NCBI GenBank assembly: GCA_023404675.1
Contig: JAEYAW010000031.1
Location: 310,001-374,000, forward strand
Direction: 5' to 3'
Length of the DNA stretch: 64,000 nucleotides
From: Pseudomonadota bacterium
GTDB taxonomy: Bacteria; Pseudomonadota; Alphaproteobacteria; Rhizobiales; Xanthobacteraceae
The notes beneath the pieces are model-generated. The model ran no database searches and was not told the DNA's origin. It saw nothing but the letters and a program-made list of their open reading frames with translations. This document shows positions 18,109 to 26,276 of this stretch, piece after piece. The first letter of the stretch is position 1. Each line of letters starts with the position of its first letter. Position numbers and translations under genes: made by a program.

Positions 18109-18227
18109 TGAATCCCCCGGAAAGCAAAGCGTCTTTACTTCTCGAGCTTCCGGAGACATGTTGTCAAGCTATTGATTTCAAAGAAGAAAAATAAATCACG
18201 AACCTCACTATGCGAAGGAGAACAGGT

Positions 18228-18339
18228 TTGAGTGATACGGGTTTTGTGAAGGTTTCTGCCCGCGACGGTCAGCGCTTCGAAGCGTATCTGGCGACCCCGA
18301 GCCAGGCGAATGGTGTCGGCCTCGTGATGGCGTCAGTCG
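18228..18339 (+). pseudogene. Truncated dienelactone hydrolase (N-terminal 37 residues)
   Basis: A TTG start with GAAGGAG 7 bases upstream opens a frame reading LSDTGFVKVSARDGQRFEAY then LATPSQANGVGLVM. This is the usual N-terminus of dienelactone hydrolase family proteins, which normally continue with LQEIFG. After GLVM the frame runs into unrelated sequence and stops at 18354-18356. The enzyme is therefore cut off before its nucleophile (Cys) and His. The break coincides with the end of the minus-strand gene remnant from the adjoining island. Confidence 0.75.
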
Positions 18340-18694
18340 TGGCTCGCTCGGACTGAGCCTTGCGCCAGACCTTCGGATCAACACCGGCCGGCGTCTGCGG
18401 AATGACGGATGAGCCCTGACCCTGCGGCGCGGGTGGCTGATAGGGCGTCACGGTCTGACTGCGCGGATCGCGCCATTTGGAGACCTCCTCGCATGCGGTG
18501 CGCAGGGCCATGTGGGCGGCGGTATGATCGGAGAACGCCTTGCTCCACTTGATGCGCCGGCAGTATTTGTTCTTTGCCTGAAGCCACACGGCATACTCTT
18601 CCGCTTGTGTCTCCCTGTCCGGCTGACGGTTCCGGGCTTTCCAGCCTTTCAACTGGCCCTCGGCACGGTCCGCAGCGTCGTTCGCGACCTGCAA
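18269..18694 (-). pseudogene. Unassigned island gene, 3' end lost at the junction
   Basis: A minus-strand frame of about 141 residues from a TTG. The similar-looking coding pattern continues upstream of this TTG (ELVDLIDEVSDCQYALQVAND), so the true start may be non-standard, near 18740. The protein is charged and tryptophan-rich (GWKARN, YAVWLQAKNKY, RIKWSKAFSDH) with a proline/glutamine linker (YQPPAPQGQG). I do not recognise a family. The last 20 or so residues are read from the antisense of the dienelactone hydrolase fragment, so its natural C-terminus is lost. Likely of phage or mobile-element origin. Confidence 0.5.
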
Positions 18695-18737
18695 TGCGTA
18701 CTGGCAATCACTGACCTCATCGATCAGATCGACCAGC

Positions 18738-18854
18738 TCAGAATGGATAGTCGTGCCGCATGCGGAACAGCTTCCATGCGAGACGCATCACCGCACCTCG
18801 ATCTGCTTTGGGCAAAGCTCCGCCGTTCGCCGGAATGGCGCTTTTCTGGGTCAT
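18738..18854 (-). CDS. Putative 38-residue basic island protein
   Basis: A short frame with an AGGGGACA ribosome site before its ATG. It encodes MTQKSAIPANGGALPKAD followed by a strongly basic tail rich in Arg, Trp, Phe and His (AWKLFRMRHDYPF). It lies downstream of the twin operators and directly before the truncated island gene, so it would be the first gene of the leftward island transcript, opposite the XRE regulator. No family recognised; too short for certainty. Confidence 0.45.
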   Translation of the reverse strand: MTQKSAIPANGGALPKADRGAVMRLAWKLFRMRHDYPF

Positions 18855-18881
18855 GTGGGTTGTCCCCTAAATCTCTATATG

Positions 18882-18931
18882 ATAGAAATTCTATTACTAC
18901 GCTCATTAACCCTATTCAATAGAAATTCTAT
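18882..18931. promoter_or_regulatory. Twin palindromic operators between divergent island genes
   Basis: The 13-base palindrome ATAGAAATTCTAT occurs twice, at 18882-18894 and 18919-18931, centres 37 bases apart. It sits between the 38-residue gene (minus) and the XRE regulator (plus, ATG 18945 with GAGGAC upstream). The arrangement is that of a phage-type repressor controlling both directions. Confidence 0.75.
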
Positions 18932-18944
18932 CAATTGAGGACAC

Positions 18945-19196
18945 ATGATCTCCATTCGCCAAATCAAAGCAGCGCGGGCACTCCTAGCCTGGTCGCAGGG
19001 AGACCTGGCCCATGCTTCTGGCGTGTCTGAGCCGACGATTGCGCGCCTTGAGTCTCAGGATGGGCCGATTGGAGGACGCGCCGAAACTGCGGAGAAGTTA
19101 GTGACCGCCCTTGAAAAATCCGGTGTTGAGTTCATCCCGGAGAACGGTGGCGGGGCCGGGGTGAGGATGGCGAAGAAGGGGGCATCCCGCCGCTGA
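18945..19196 (+). CDS. XRE/Cro-family helix-turn-helix regulator
   Basis: 83 residues with a single HTH_3 domain at about residues 4-60. The recognition region is WSQGDLAHASGVSEPTIARLE. The compact form with a GVEFIPENGGGAGVR tail is common among alphaproteobacterial regulators of this class. GAGGAC lies 5 bases before the ATG. Two identical palindromes immediately upstream are its probable operators, implying autoregulation and control of the divergent genes. The gene appears intact, in contrast to the broken genes around it. Confidence 0.9.
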   Translation: MISIRQIKAARALLAWSQGDLAHASGVSEPTIARLESQDGPIGGRAETAEKLVTALEKSGVEFIPENGGGAGVRMAKKGASRR

Positions 19197-19262
19197 AGCT
19201 TTTTTAGCTGCAAGTTTACAACGACTGGATGCCGACAAAGCGCAAAATATGGACCAAGGGAT

Positions 19263-20005
19263 ATGTCAGCAACGCTCTCTGAGATTAGACGAAGTCATAT
19301 TATCAGAGCCATCAAAGAACAGAGGTCTCTTGGGAGAAAACGCCTTTCTAAAAAAATACGGCTTCGGAACGGCGCATTCTTATTTTCTGGTTCATGACGG
19401 AGAACGCTTCGACTCTAAAGCCATTGTTGGCGTGGCTGCTGGATTTGTACCTGGCTCGAATGGTCCATTGACCAGTTATGATCTTTACGGTGGTGTATCG
19501 ATAAAAAAACTCCTTGAGGCCCTCGGCTTCGAGGTATCCGTCAAAAATATTGGCTCCATCGCATTGCCCCCAAACAGTGCCGACAGCCAACCATTCGATC
19601 CGAACAATCTCACCGACGCGCGCAAAATTGTGAGACGAACTATCGTACAACGTCGAGGGCAGGCGGCTTTTCGAGAAAAAGCTGATGAAAGCATATGAAG
19701 GAAAATGCGCACTGACCGGTTGCCCAACAACGGATGTTCTAGAAGCTGCTCACATCTGCCCTTACCTAGGCCCTCACACAAATCACGTCACGAACGGCCT
19801 TCTTCTTAGAGCAGATATACACACGCTGTTTGATCTAGGACTAATTCTGATATCGCCCATTGATCGTCGAATAAAGGTCGATGAGCAGATTACAGATAAG
19901 GAATATCGGCAGCATCATAAAAAGCACCTCAGGGAGCCGGCAAGCGTGGAGTGTCGTCCAAGCGACGAAGCTCTTCGTTCGCGGTACAAGCAAGAGCAAG
20001 GGTAG
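19263..20005 (+). pseudogene. HNH endonuclease with ScoMcrA-like N-terminal domain, two frameshifts
   Basis: Three frames join into one normal-looking HNH protein. Frame 1 opens at ATG 19263 (AAGGGA upstream): MSATLSEIRRSHIIRAIKEQ. It shifts near the A-run at about 19336-19342 into frame 2: NAFLKKYGFGTAHSYFLVHD, then FDSKAIVGVAAG and YGGVSIKKLLEALGFEV. A second shift at the five-A run 19676-19680 leads to frame 3: LMKAYEGKCALTGCPTTD, LEAAHICPYLG, and NGLLLRADIHTLFDLGLI, the HNH core (EAAHI ... N ... HTLFD). Both shifts equal one extra base in an A-run. The gene is either dead or affected by homopolymer sequencing errors. Such HNH proteins act in modification-dependent restriction. Confidence 0.8.
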
Positions 20006-20098
20006 CTTGGCGGCGTCGGCCCGAGCTATGTCGGCGGCGCAGGAGTTTGGTTGAAGTTGAAGGGCCGCCTATGAGCCCAGACGATAAATAAAGATGGC

Positions 20099-20383
20099 TC
20101 AAAGCTGAGCCGTCCCAATCCAAACATCAATTAGCGCGGTGTCCGCGCCCCGGACCTGCCCGGTGTAGAGATTGTAGTTCCCGCGAGAGCCGTAGTTGTC
20201 CATTTGGGTGTTGTTTGGCGTCGTGCAGCAGTGGCCAGACGTGTACGACCCATTGGAATTGATGTGCGGCTGAACGTAGGTGATGCTCGAATTCGATCCC
20301 GAGCCCTAGCGGTTATCCGCCGTATTGTGCATGCGCAGCGCTGGTGACTAGAACGAAAGCCGCTGTCAGCAATAGCTCGTCAT
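20099..20383 (-). pseudogene. Degenerate small secreted glycine/asparagine-rich protein gene
   Basis: A good ribosome site (GGGAGGA) precedes ATG 20383. A one-base shift then gives a clear signal peptide, LLLTAAFVLVTSAAHAQYGG, and a second shift gives GSGSNSSITYVQPHINSNG, then NNTQMDNYGSRGNYNLYTGQ, ending at 20099. The segment T/NxDNYGxRGNxNxYTG is a pattern I know from small secreted proteins of bradyrhizobia. In-frame stops and shifts show that the gene is not intact. Confidence 0.6.
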
Positions 20384-20595
20384 TGATTGTTCCTCCCTGC
20401 CCAAAACGAGCGGGAGCATCTGTTCATGACTGCAACCATCGGTAAAGCGCTGCTTTGGTCGGGGAGCACATTCTCGCCCACCAAATCCCGCCCGATCCCG
20501 GCTATTCCCGCGCGAAACGGCTTCTGCCGCTTACCTCTTGCTGACCCGCGACAAGACGAAGGCAAGCTAAAATCCGCCAAACTATTGATTTTGCT

Positions 20596-20670
20596 TGGCG
20601 CTCCCTAGGGGAATCGAACCCCTGTTTCAGCCTTGAGAGGGCCGCGTCCTAACCGCTAGACGAAGGGAGC
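20596..20670 (-). tRNA. tRNA-Glu (anticodon CTC)
   Basis: On the minus strand the acceptor stem GCTCCCT pairs with AGGGAGC; the anticodon stem CGGCC/GGCTG encloses the loop CTCTCAA with anticodon CTC; the T-arm contains GGTTCGATTCC. The 3' CCA is encoded (20596-20598). Length 75 bases including CCA. The 3' end faces the decayed island, a common site for element integration. Confidence 0.95.
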
Positions 20671-21008
20671 GTTGATGCGAGCACCGATAGCCGCGAATGG
20701 CGGCGGCTGCAAGTGCGGCGCGCCGGTTTTCACGCAAATCGACACAACCGCCCCGCGTCCGGTCCGGCCGATCGGGCCAGATCGTTCCTCCCGCCAACCG
20801 CAACCAGGCTCGATTACGGAGACACCGGATACCCGGACCCGCTTCGCTGTGCCACTGCGGCCGCGCCATGCCCCATGCCTACCGCCGATCAGGCGCCAGT
20901 TCGGGTGCAACTTCTCGGTAAATCGACACGGTTCCTTAAACCAGGCTGACTTACCTAGGGAGGAGCATCCGTCACAGCCGCACTTCTCTGCCCCGATTGG
21001 AAACGTGC
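20671..21008. other. Intergenic region upstream of tRNA-Glu and the binding-protein operon
   Basis: No convincing gene is seen on either strand. The stretch must carry the tRNA promoter (minus) and the promoter of the operon starting at 21009 (plus). Confidence 0.5.
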
Positions 21009-21848
21009 ATGTCGTTCTCGCGCCGCAGGTTCCTCACTGCAGGAGGCGGGATTCTGCTGGCGCCGCTTCCTGTCGCGGCGGAGACGGCGGGCCCGGCAGG
21101 CCTTTCCGCCCCACAGGATATCGTGCGCAACGGCACGCTGCGCATCGCCATGCCGGCCTTCGCCTCGGAACCCTTCTTCCCGGCCCATGACAGGAGCGGC
21201 GACGGCATCGACATGGATCTGGCAAACGGCATCGCCCGGGCGCTGGGCGCGCGACCCATCTTCATCCGAACCGCCGAGACGTTCGACGAGACGGTGGCCC
21301 AGCTCAACGCGGGCGAGGCCGACTTGGTCATAGGCAAGCTCAGCCGCACCCTGCAGCGTGGCCGCACCATCATCTATTCCCGCCCCTACGCGATGCTGAA
21401 TCAGGGCTTGATCGCCAACCGCGTCAATCTCGCAAGGATCGCAAAGGGACAGGAGCCCGAACAGGTCATCCGCAGCTTTTCGGGCAGCCTCGGCGTCATC
21501 GAAGGCTCGTCCTTCGCAGGCTATGCGCCCATCAACTTTCCGCGCGCCGATATCCGGCGCTTTCCGACGTGGACGTCCGTCATCGCAGCGATCCGGCAGG
21601 GCAGCATCGACATGGCGTATCGGGACGATTTCGAGATCAAGAAGCTGATGGTCGACGATCCGTCCATGACTGTCGTCGCGCGCTCCATCACGCTGACCGA
21701 CAAGACCGACACGATCGCGGTCGGCATCCGCCCGGACAATTCGCACCTCGCGGCTTTCGTGGACCTCTACATCGATCTGGAACGCGGGGCGCGCGTCCTC
21801 AGCACCAACGAGATCATCGCCCGCTATCGCAAACCGAGTGAGCCCTGA
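21009..21848 (+). CDS. Tat-exported family-3 solute-binding protein
   Basis: About 279 residues. The N-terminus MSFSRRRFLTAGGG is a twin-arginine signal (SRRRFL at 4-9). The mature part is a family-3 solute-binding domain: NGTLRIAMPAF, DRSGDGIDMDLANGIARALGA, AGEADLVIGKLSRTLQRG, and late DTIAVGIRPDN. This class binds amino acids and related ligands in the periplasm. The ATG at 21009 was preferred over TTG 20997. Two bases later begins a DAACS-type carrier gene, so this binding protein seems paired with a secondary transporter, not with an ABC transporter. Ligand probably an acidic amino acid, from the racemase downstream. Confidence 0.88.
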   Translation: MSFSRRRFLTAGGGILLAPLPVAAETAGPAGLSAPQDIVRNGTLRIAMPAFASEPFFPAHDRSGDGIDMDLANGIARALGARPIFIRTAETFDETVAQLNAGEADLVIGKLSRTLQRGRTIIYSRPYAMLNQGLIANRVNLARIAKGQEPEQVIRSFSGSLGVIEGSSFAGYAPINFPRADIRRFPTWTSVIAAIRQGSIDMAYRDDFEIKKLMVDDPSMTVVARSITLTDKTDTIAVGIRPDNSHLAAFVDLYIDLERGARVLSTNEIIARYRKPSEP

Positions 21849-21850
21849 CC

Positions 21851-23215
21851 ATGGCCGACCTGGAGAGCACAGGCCCTGCGCCAATCGACTGGACCGCACT
21901 CGGCAAGCGCGTGCTGCGGTCGCCGCTGACAGCCATCGCGACAATCGCCGGGGGAATTCTGTGCGGGCTCTATTTTCCGCACTTCTCCCACGAGATCGGA
22001 CCGATCGCGCAGGTCTATCTCAACTTCCTCAAGATGGTGGTTCTGCCGTTTCTGGTGTCGTCGGTGATTTTCTCGATCACGTCGATGGTCCAGTATCCGC
22101 AATCGTTCCGCTATCTGGGGCGTGTCGGCATCGCCGTCGTGATCGTGCTGTTCGTCAGTGTCCTGATCAGCGGCACGCTGTCGGTGATCATCCAGCCGGG
22201 GCGGATCGACGATCCGCAAACGCGCATCGAACTCGGCCAGTTCATCAATTCGCAGGGCAGCGTCTCGGCCGATCTCGAATTCCCACTCAAGGCGCCGCCG
22301 ACCGATGCCAGCGGCGGCAAGAGCCAATCGATCTTCGTCGATCTCGTCCCGAACAACGTGTTCAGCGCGCTGGCGTCCGGCCACACGATTCAGGTTCTGT
22401 TGTTCTGCCTGCTGTTCGGCCTGGCCGTAGGCCGCATCCCGCAGCCCTCGGCTCTGAGCCTGAAGGAAGCGCTCAACGCGGTCTACAAGGCCTGCATCAT
22501 GCTGACCAACTGGTTCGTCTGGGCCCTTCCCTTCGCGACGTTCATTCTGATGGCGGAACAGACCGCCCTGATGGGAACCAAGCCGCTGATCATGATGAGC
22601 GGCTTCCTGATCGTCATGACGCTGTCGAGTTTCATCTGCGTCGCGATCTGTCTCATTATCATCTCGATCCGCTCGCGGCTTAGCTACTGGGCAACGATCA
22701 AGACGTGTCAGCCGATGATTATGGTAGCGCTCACCACGCGCTCCACGGTCGCCTCGCTGCCCTGGGCCATCAATCTGCTCGCGGAGCGGCTGAAGTTCAA
22801 TCTCGTGGTGGTCGAGCTGCTCGTGCCGCTTCAGGCGGTGCTGCTTCGCGTCGGTCCGGTGCTGCTCTACACGATAGGAACGCTGTTCATCGCGCAAATG
22901 TATGATCGTCAGCTCGCGATCACGGACCTTGCGCTGGTGGGCGTCGTCTGCGCCCTGTTGTCCCTGACGACATCGGGCATGACGGGCCTTGTCATCCTCT
23001 CGCAGATGTCGATCGCCTGCGGCTATCTGAAGCTTCCGTTCGAAGCCGCCTTCGTGCTGTTCGTTGCGGTCGAGGCCGTCACGGATGCGCTCATGACAAT
23101 CGCCAGCGTCACCACCGTCGCGGCCAGCACTGCCGTGATCGCGCCGCACAGCGAAGGGGCGAACGACGCATCGTCCGCCCTGTCCGAACTGTCGCATCCG
23201 GCGTCTCCGGCATGA
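21851..23215 (+). CDS. Atypical DAACS (dicarboxylate/amino acid:cation symporter) family carrier
   Basis: 454 residues, eight or more membrane segments, with the DAACS layout including a serine/threonine-rich first hairpin (ALTTRSTVASLPWAI, 293-307). Two hallmark motifs are altered. The TM7 sodium motif NMDGT is replaced (LVPLQAVLLRVGP, 324-336), and the TM8 region that normally reads D-x-x-RT-x-x-NV-x-GD reads DALMTIASVTTVA (412-424). So the usual cation and carboxylate ligands are missing. It lies between a binding-protein gene and a racemase gene with start/stop overlap (23212-23215). It may be a binding-protein-dependent variant; transport mode unknown. Confidence 0.85.
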   Translation: MADLESTGPAPIDWTALGKRVLRSPLTAIATIAGGILCGLYFPHFSHEIGPIAQVYLNFLKMVVLPFLVSSVIFSITSMVQYPQSFRYLGRVGIAVVIVLFVSVLISGTLSVIIQPGRIDDPQTRIELGQFINSQGSVSADLEFPLKAPPTDASGGKSQSIFVDLVPNNVFSALASGHTIQVLLFCLLFGLAVGRIPQPSALSLKEALNAVYKACIMLTNWFVWALPFATFILMAEQTALMGTKPLIMMSGFLIVMTLSSFICVAICLIIISIRSRLSYWATIKTCQPMIMVALTTRSTVASLPWAINLLAERLKFNLVVVELLVPLQAVLLRVGPVLLYTIGTLFIAQMYDRQLAITDLALVGVVCALLSLTTSGMTGLVILSQMSIACGYLKLPFEAAFVLFVAVEAVTDALMTIASVTTVAASTAVIAPHSEGANDASSALSELSHPASPA

Positions 23216-23919
23216 TCGACGACAGCATCAGACCGGAGCTCGGAGTCATCGGAGGACTGGGCCCGCTCGCCTCGGCGGATTTCTATTTCAAGCTCACCCG
23301 CATGACACCGGCCCTGCGGGACGAAGATCATCTGCCGGCAGTGATCCTGAGCATCCCGCAGTTGCCTGACCGGACCGAGGCCATCCTCTCGGGGAGCGAC
23401 GTGCTGGATGCGCCTCTTGATGCGGCGATCTCGACGCTGAACGCGCTCGGCGTGAAATACATCGCCATGCCCTGCAACACGGTTCACCACTGGTACGACC
23501 GGCTCGCCGCGCTGTCGAAAGCGGAAATCATCCACATCGGCGACGCGGTCATCGCCGACGTTCGCCGCCATCTGAGCGGTGGCAAGGTGGCGATCCTTGC
23601 CACGCGAGGAACGCTGGCATCGGGGCTATATCAGGATCGGCTTGTAGCCGCCGGCTTCGCACCTGCCGTCGATGTCACCGCCGATTTTCAACCAGACGTC
23701 GATGCCGCTATTCATCTCGTCAAGGCCGGCGCAATTGAAGATGCCGCCGCCGCGACCGAGCGCGCGATTCGCGCCGCCGCGGAAGCGGGCGCCGACGCCG
23801 CCATTCTCGGTTGCACGGAGTTGTCGGTGGTCGCGCAGAGCCTGAAGCCGACCGATCTCGCAATCATCGACAGCAACGCGGCGCTGGCCCGCGTCTGCCT
23901 GGAACGGTGCGGCTATTGA
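23212..23919 (+). CDS. Aspartate/glutamate racemase family protein
   Basis: 235 residues of the Asp/Glu/hydantoin racemase superfamily. Opening LGVIGGLGPLASADFYFKL matches YgeA/RacD-type aspartate racemases. Both catalytic cysteines are present: Cys88 in MPCNT and Cys201 in GCTEL. These cytoplasmic enzymes interconvert L- and D-forms of acidic amino acids without cofactor. ATG overlaps the carrier stop by four bases, indicating translational coupling. Together with the binding protein and carrier it suggests uptake and racemisation of D- or L-aspartate/glutamate or a related ligand. Confidence 0.9.
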   Translation: MIDDSIRPELGVIGGLGPLASADFYFKLTRMTPALRDEDHLPAVILSIPQLPDRTEAILSGSDVLDAPLDAAISTLNALGVKYIAMPCNTVHHWYDRLAALSKAEIIHIGDAVIADVRRHLSGGKVAILATRGTLASGLYQDRLVAAGFAPAVDVTADFQPDVDAAIHLVKAGAIEDAAAATERAIRAAAEAGADAAILGCTELSVVAQSLKPTDLAIIDSNAALARVCLERCGY

Positions 23920-23962
23920 AGCGGCTGCTCTCGCGGAGTTTCGCGAGGGCAGATCGCGGTTC

Positions 23963-25549
23963 TCACTCGGCGGCGGGAACAGTGGTCGTGGGAAGCGATG
24001 GCATGGCCGGCTGCCCGGCCCGCGCATAAGCAAACAGCCCGGCAGCGACGATGGCGTAGGCCAGCGCTACGCCGGGCGTCACACCGATGCCAACCGCCGG
24101 CCCGTGCATGAAGCCGAAAAACGTCAGCACCGCGCCCGCGGCTGCGAACGCCGAGGCTTTCAGGAAGTCGCGCTCGATCACGAACACGGCGACCGCAGCC
24201 AGCACAAGACCGGTGAGGATCGAACCTTCCCCGAGCACCGACAGCCCGTGGTAGAGCACGCCGGTCGCGCCGAGTTTGTCGAGGCCGACCGCGTCGGCGC
24301 TGGTGCCCGCCGCCGTCAGCGCGCCGTCCACCAGCGTCTTGCCCCATGCGGCCAGATGCGGCGTCAGCGCCAGCACGATGGCGGGCGCGTGGCTGGCGGG
24401 CGTTGTCTGGAACGCCTGCGCACCCACCAGCATGCCGATATAGAGCAGGATCGGCAGGATCGCGACGACCGGCACAAGATTGAGCAGCAGCGAAATCACG
24501 CCGAACCACGCCAGCACGATCACCATGAAGCCGGTGGCTGCCGAATAGCCGATGCGCCCGCCCATCGCCTTCCAGCCCGGATGGCCGATATAGACCGCGT
24601 TGATGAAGGGGTTGCCCATCAGCGCGCCGATCAGGCTGACTGCGCCGTCGGCGGTCAGCACGCGGTTGGTGGGGAAGTGATCGCCCGCCGCTTCCGCGCT
24701 CTCCACGTTGTCCATCGCCTCCACGAGGTCATAGACGCCGAACGGAATGGCGGTGACAAGAATGATGCCGATGAACTCGAAGCCGGAGAAGACATGGCCG
24801 ATGGCGGGCACCGGCACCGAGAAGCCGATATTGCTGAACGACTCGCCGAGCTTGGCAAGGCTCAGCCCGCCGATGTTGAGCCCGAACAGGTTGGAGCCCC
24901 ATGCGATCACCATGCCGACGCCGATCGCAACCAGACCGGCCGGAATGCCTTTCGGATATCTCACACCGCCGAACCACGCGACGAGGATGATCGCAAAGCA
25001 GGTGAGTCCGATCACGGGCGTGGTGAACATCTCGAACGCCGGGCGCATCGAGATGAACGCCACCGAGACGCCCGCGAGCGTGCCGAGCAGCGCGGCGCGC
25101 GGCGTGATGCGCTGGATCACCGGGGCAATGAAGCCGCCGATCATCAGGATGAAGCTCTGGATGAAGACCCAGGTCAGCCCCGCCTCCCACGCCTTGATGG
25201 GATCGTTGGTCTTGATGAGGATCGGCAGCATGATGACGAAGGTGACGATGAACATATGCGGCACGCTGACGCCGGACGGCAGTGCGCAGACATCGTTGCG
25301 CCCGGTTTTCTTCGCCAGCCTGTAGGCGAGCCACGCGTAATACATGGTCGACAGGAACATCATCAGCCCGAGCGCTGGAAGGATGCGCCCGAACACCAGG
25401 GAGTCCGGCATCTTGAGCACGAACCGCAGCAGCGCGGTGAGCGTCAGCATGTTGACGAGGATATTGGTGCCGAAGCCGAAGAACGCGTTCCAGTCTCCCG
25501 GAGACCACAAGGCAACCTTGCCGCCCGGATTCGTCGTCGTCTCGCTCAT
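23963..25549 (-). CDS. NCS2-like permease (nucleobase/xanthine/azole type)
   Basis: 528 residues with about twelve membrane segments. The N-terminus (SPGDWNAFFGFGTNILVNMLTL) and repeated glycine-rich helices fit the SulP/NCS2 superfamily. Charged E/N residues in the second half (IPFGVYDLVEAMDNVESAEAAGD, FINAVYIGHPGWKAMGGRIGYSAATG) mimic the AzgA/permease signature where NCS2 proteins bind substrate. The ATG at 25549 has GGGAGC upstream. It follows the cysteine hydrolase gene by 43 bases. The likely cargo is a nitrogen-rich heterocycle or ureide (inference). Confidence 0.8.
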   Translation of the reverse strand: MSETTTNPGGKVALWSPGDWNAFFGFGTNILVNMLTLTALLRFVLKMPDSLVFGRILPALGLMMFLSTMYYAWLAYRLAKKTGRNDVCALPSGVSVPHMFIVTFVIMLPILIKTNDPIKAWEAGLTWVFIQSFILMIGGFIAPVIQRITPRAALLGTLAGVSVAFISMRPAFEMFTTPVIGLTCFAIILVAWFGGVRYPKGIPAGLVAIGVGMVIAWGSNLFGLNIGGLSLAKLGESFSNIGFSVPVPAIGHVFSGFEFIGIILVTAIPFGVYDLVEAMDNVESAEAAGDHFPTNRVLTADGAVSLIGALMGNPFINAVYIGHPGWKAMGGRIGYSAATGFMVIVLAWFGVISLLLNLVPVVAILPILLYIGMLVGAQAFQTTPASHAPAIVLALTPHLAAWGKTLVDGALTAAGTSADAVGLDKLGATGVLYHGLSVLGEGSILTGLVLAAVAVFVIERDFLKASAFAAAGAVLTFFGFMHGPAVGIGVTPGVALAYAIVAAGLFAYARAGQPAMPSLPTTTVPAAE

Positions 25550-25592
25550 GCTCCCGCCCCTTTGTTGTTGTCCGGTTGTGCTGATCAACCCG

Positions 25593-26276
25593 TCATGCGT
25601 CCGGCTTCATGGCGCTGATGACATCGGTCGAGCGGCTGACCCATCCGAAGATGCCGCCCTGCGCCTTGATCATGTTCAGGCCCATCTCGTGGAATTCGGG
25701 AAAATAGGAGGCACAGCAATCCGCCAGCACGACGCAGCGGTAGCCGCGATCATTGGCCTCGCGCACGGTGGTGTTGACGCAGACCTCCGTGGTGACGCCG
25801 CACACCAGAAGAGTCTCGATGCCGTGCTGCTTCAGGACATCGCCGAATTCGGTGGCGTAGAACGCCCCCTTGCCCGGCTTGTCGATCACGATCTCGCCGG
25901 GGGCGGGATAGAGCGAGGCGACGATATCGTGCCCCGGCTCGCCGCGGATAAGGATGCGGCCCATCGGGCCGGGATCGCCGATGCGCAGGCTCGGCGAGCC
26001 GCGCTCGATCTTGGCGGGCGGCGCATCCGACAGGTCCGGCAGATGCCCCTCGCGGGTGTGGACCACCAGCATGCCGGCTTCGCGCGCGGCGGCCAGCACG
26101 GCCCGGCACGGCTCGACCGCGCGGGCAAGCTGGGAGATGTCGTTGCCGAGCGTCTCCCCGAAGCCGCCGGGCTCCAGGAAATCGCGCTGCATGTCGATGA
26201 TGACCAGCGCCGTTTTCGGCCAGACGACCTCAAGCGGCGCGGGATCGGCGGCGACTGTACTGCGGATTTGCGGCAT
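25593..26276 (-). CDS. Isochorismatase-family cysteine hydrolase, biuret hydrolase-like
   Basis: 227 residues of the isochorismatase-like hydrolase superfamily with the complete triad: Asp28 (IIDMQRDF), Lys133 (DKPGKGAF) and Cys166 (GVTTEVCVNTT). The stretch DKPGKGAFYAT and the C-terminal VCVNTTVREANDRGYRC resemble biuret and triuret amidohydrolases, and also RutB-like ureidoacrylate hydrolases. It would cleave an amide of a small nitrogen-rich compound in the cytoplasm. It is first in a two-gene unit with the NCS2-like permease, which could import the substrate or a precursor. Substrate assignment is tentative. Confidence 0.83.
   Translation of the reverse strand: MPQIRSTVAADPAPLEVVWPKTALVIIDMQRDFLEPGGFGETLGNDISQLARAVEPCRAVLAAAREAGMLVVHTREGHLPDLSDAPPAKIERGSPSLRIGDPGPMGRILIRGEPGHDIVASLYPAPGEIVIDKPGKGAFYATEFGDVLKQHGIETLLVCGVTTEVCVNTTVREANDRGYRCVVLADCCASYFPEFHEMGLNMIKAQGGIFGWVSRSTDVISAMKPDA

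Noticed and set aside
24104..25618. Long plus-strand open frame opposite the NCS2-like permease
   Set aside because: Composed mainly of H, R, D, E and Q from antisense reading of hydrophobic helices; no ribosome site or similarity.
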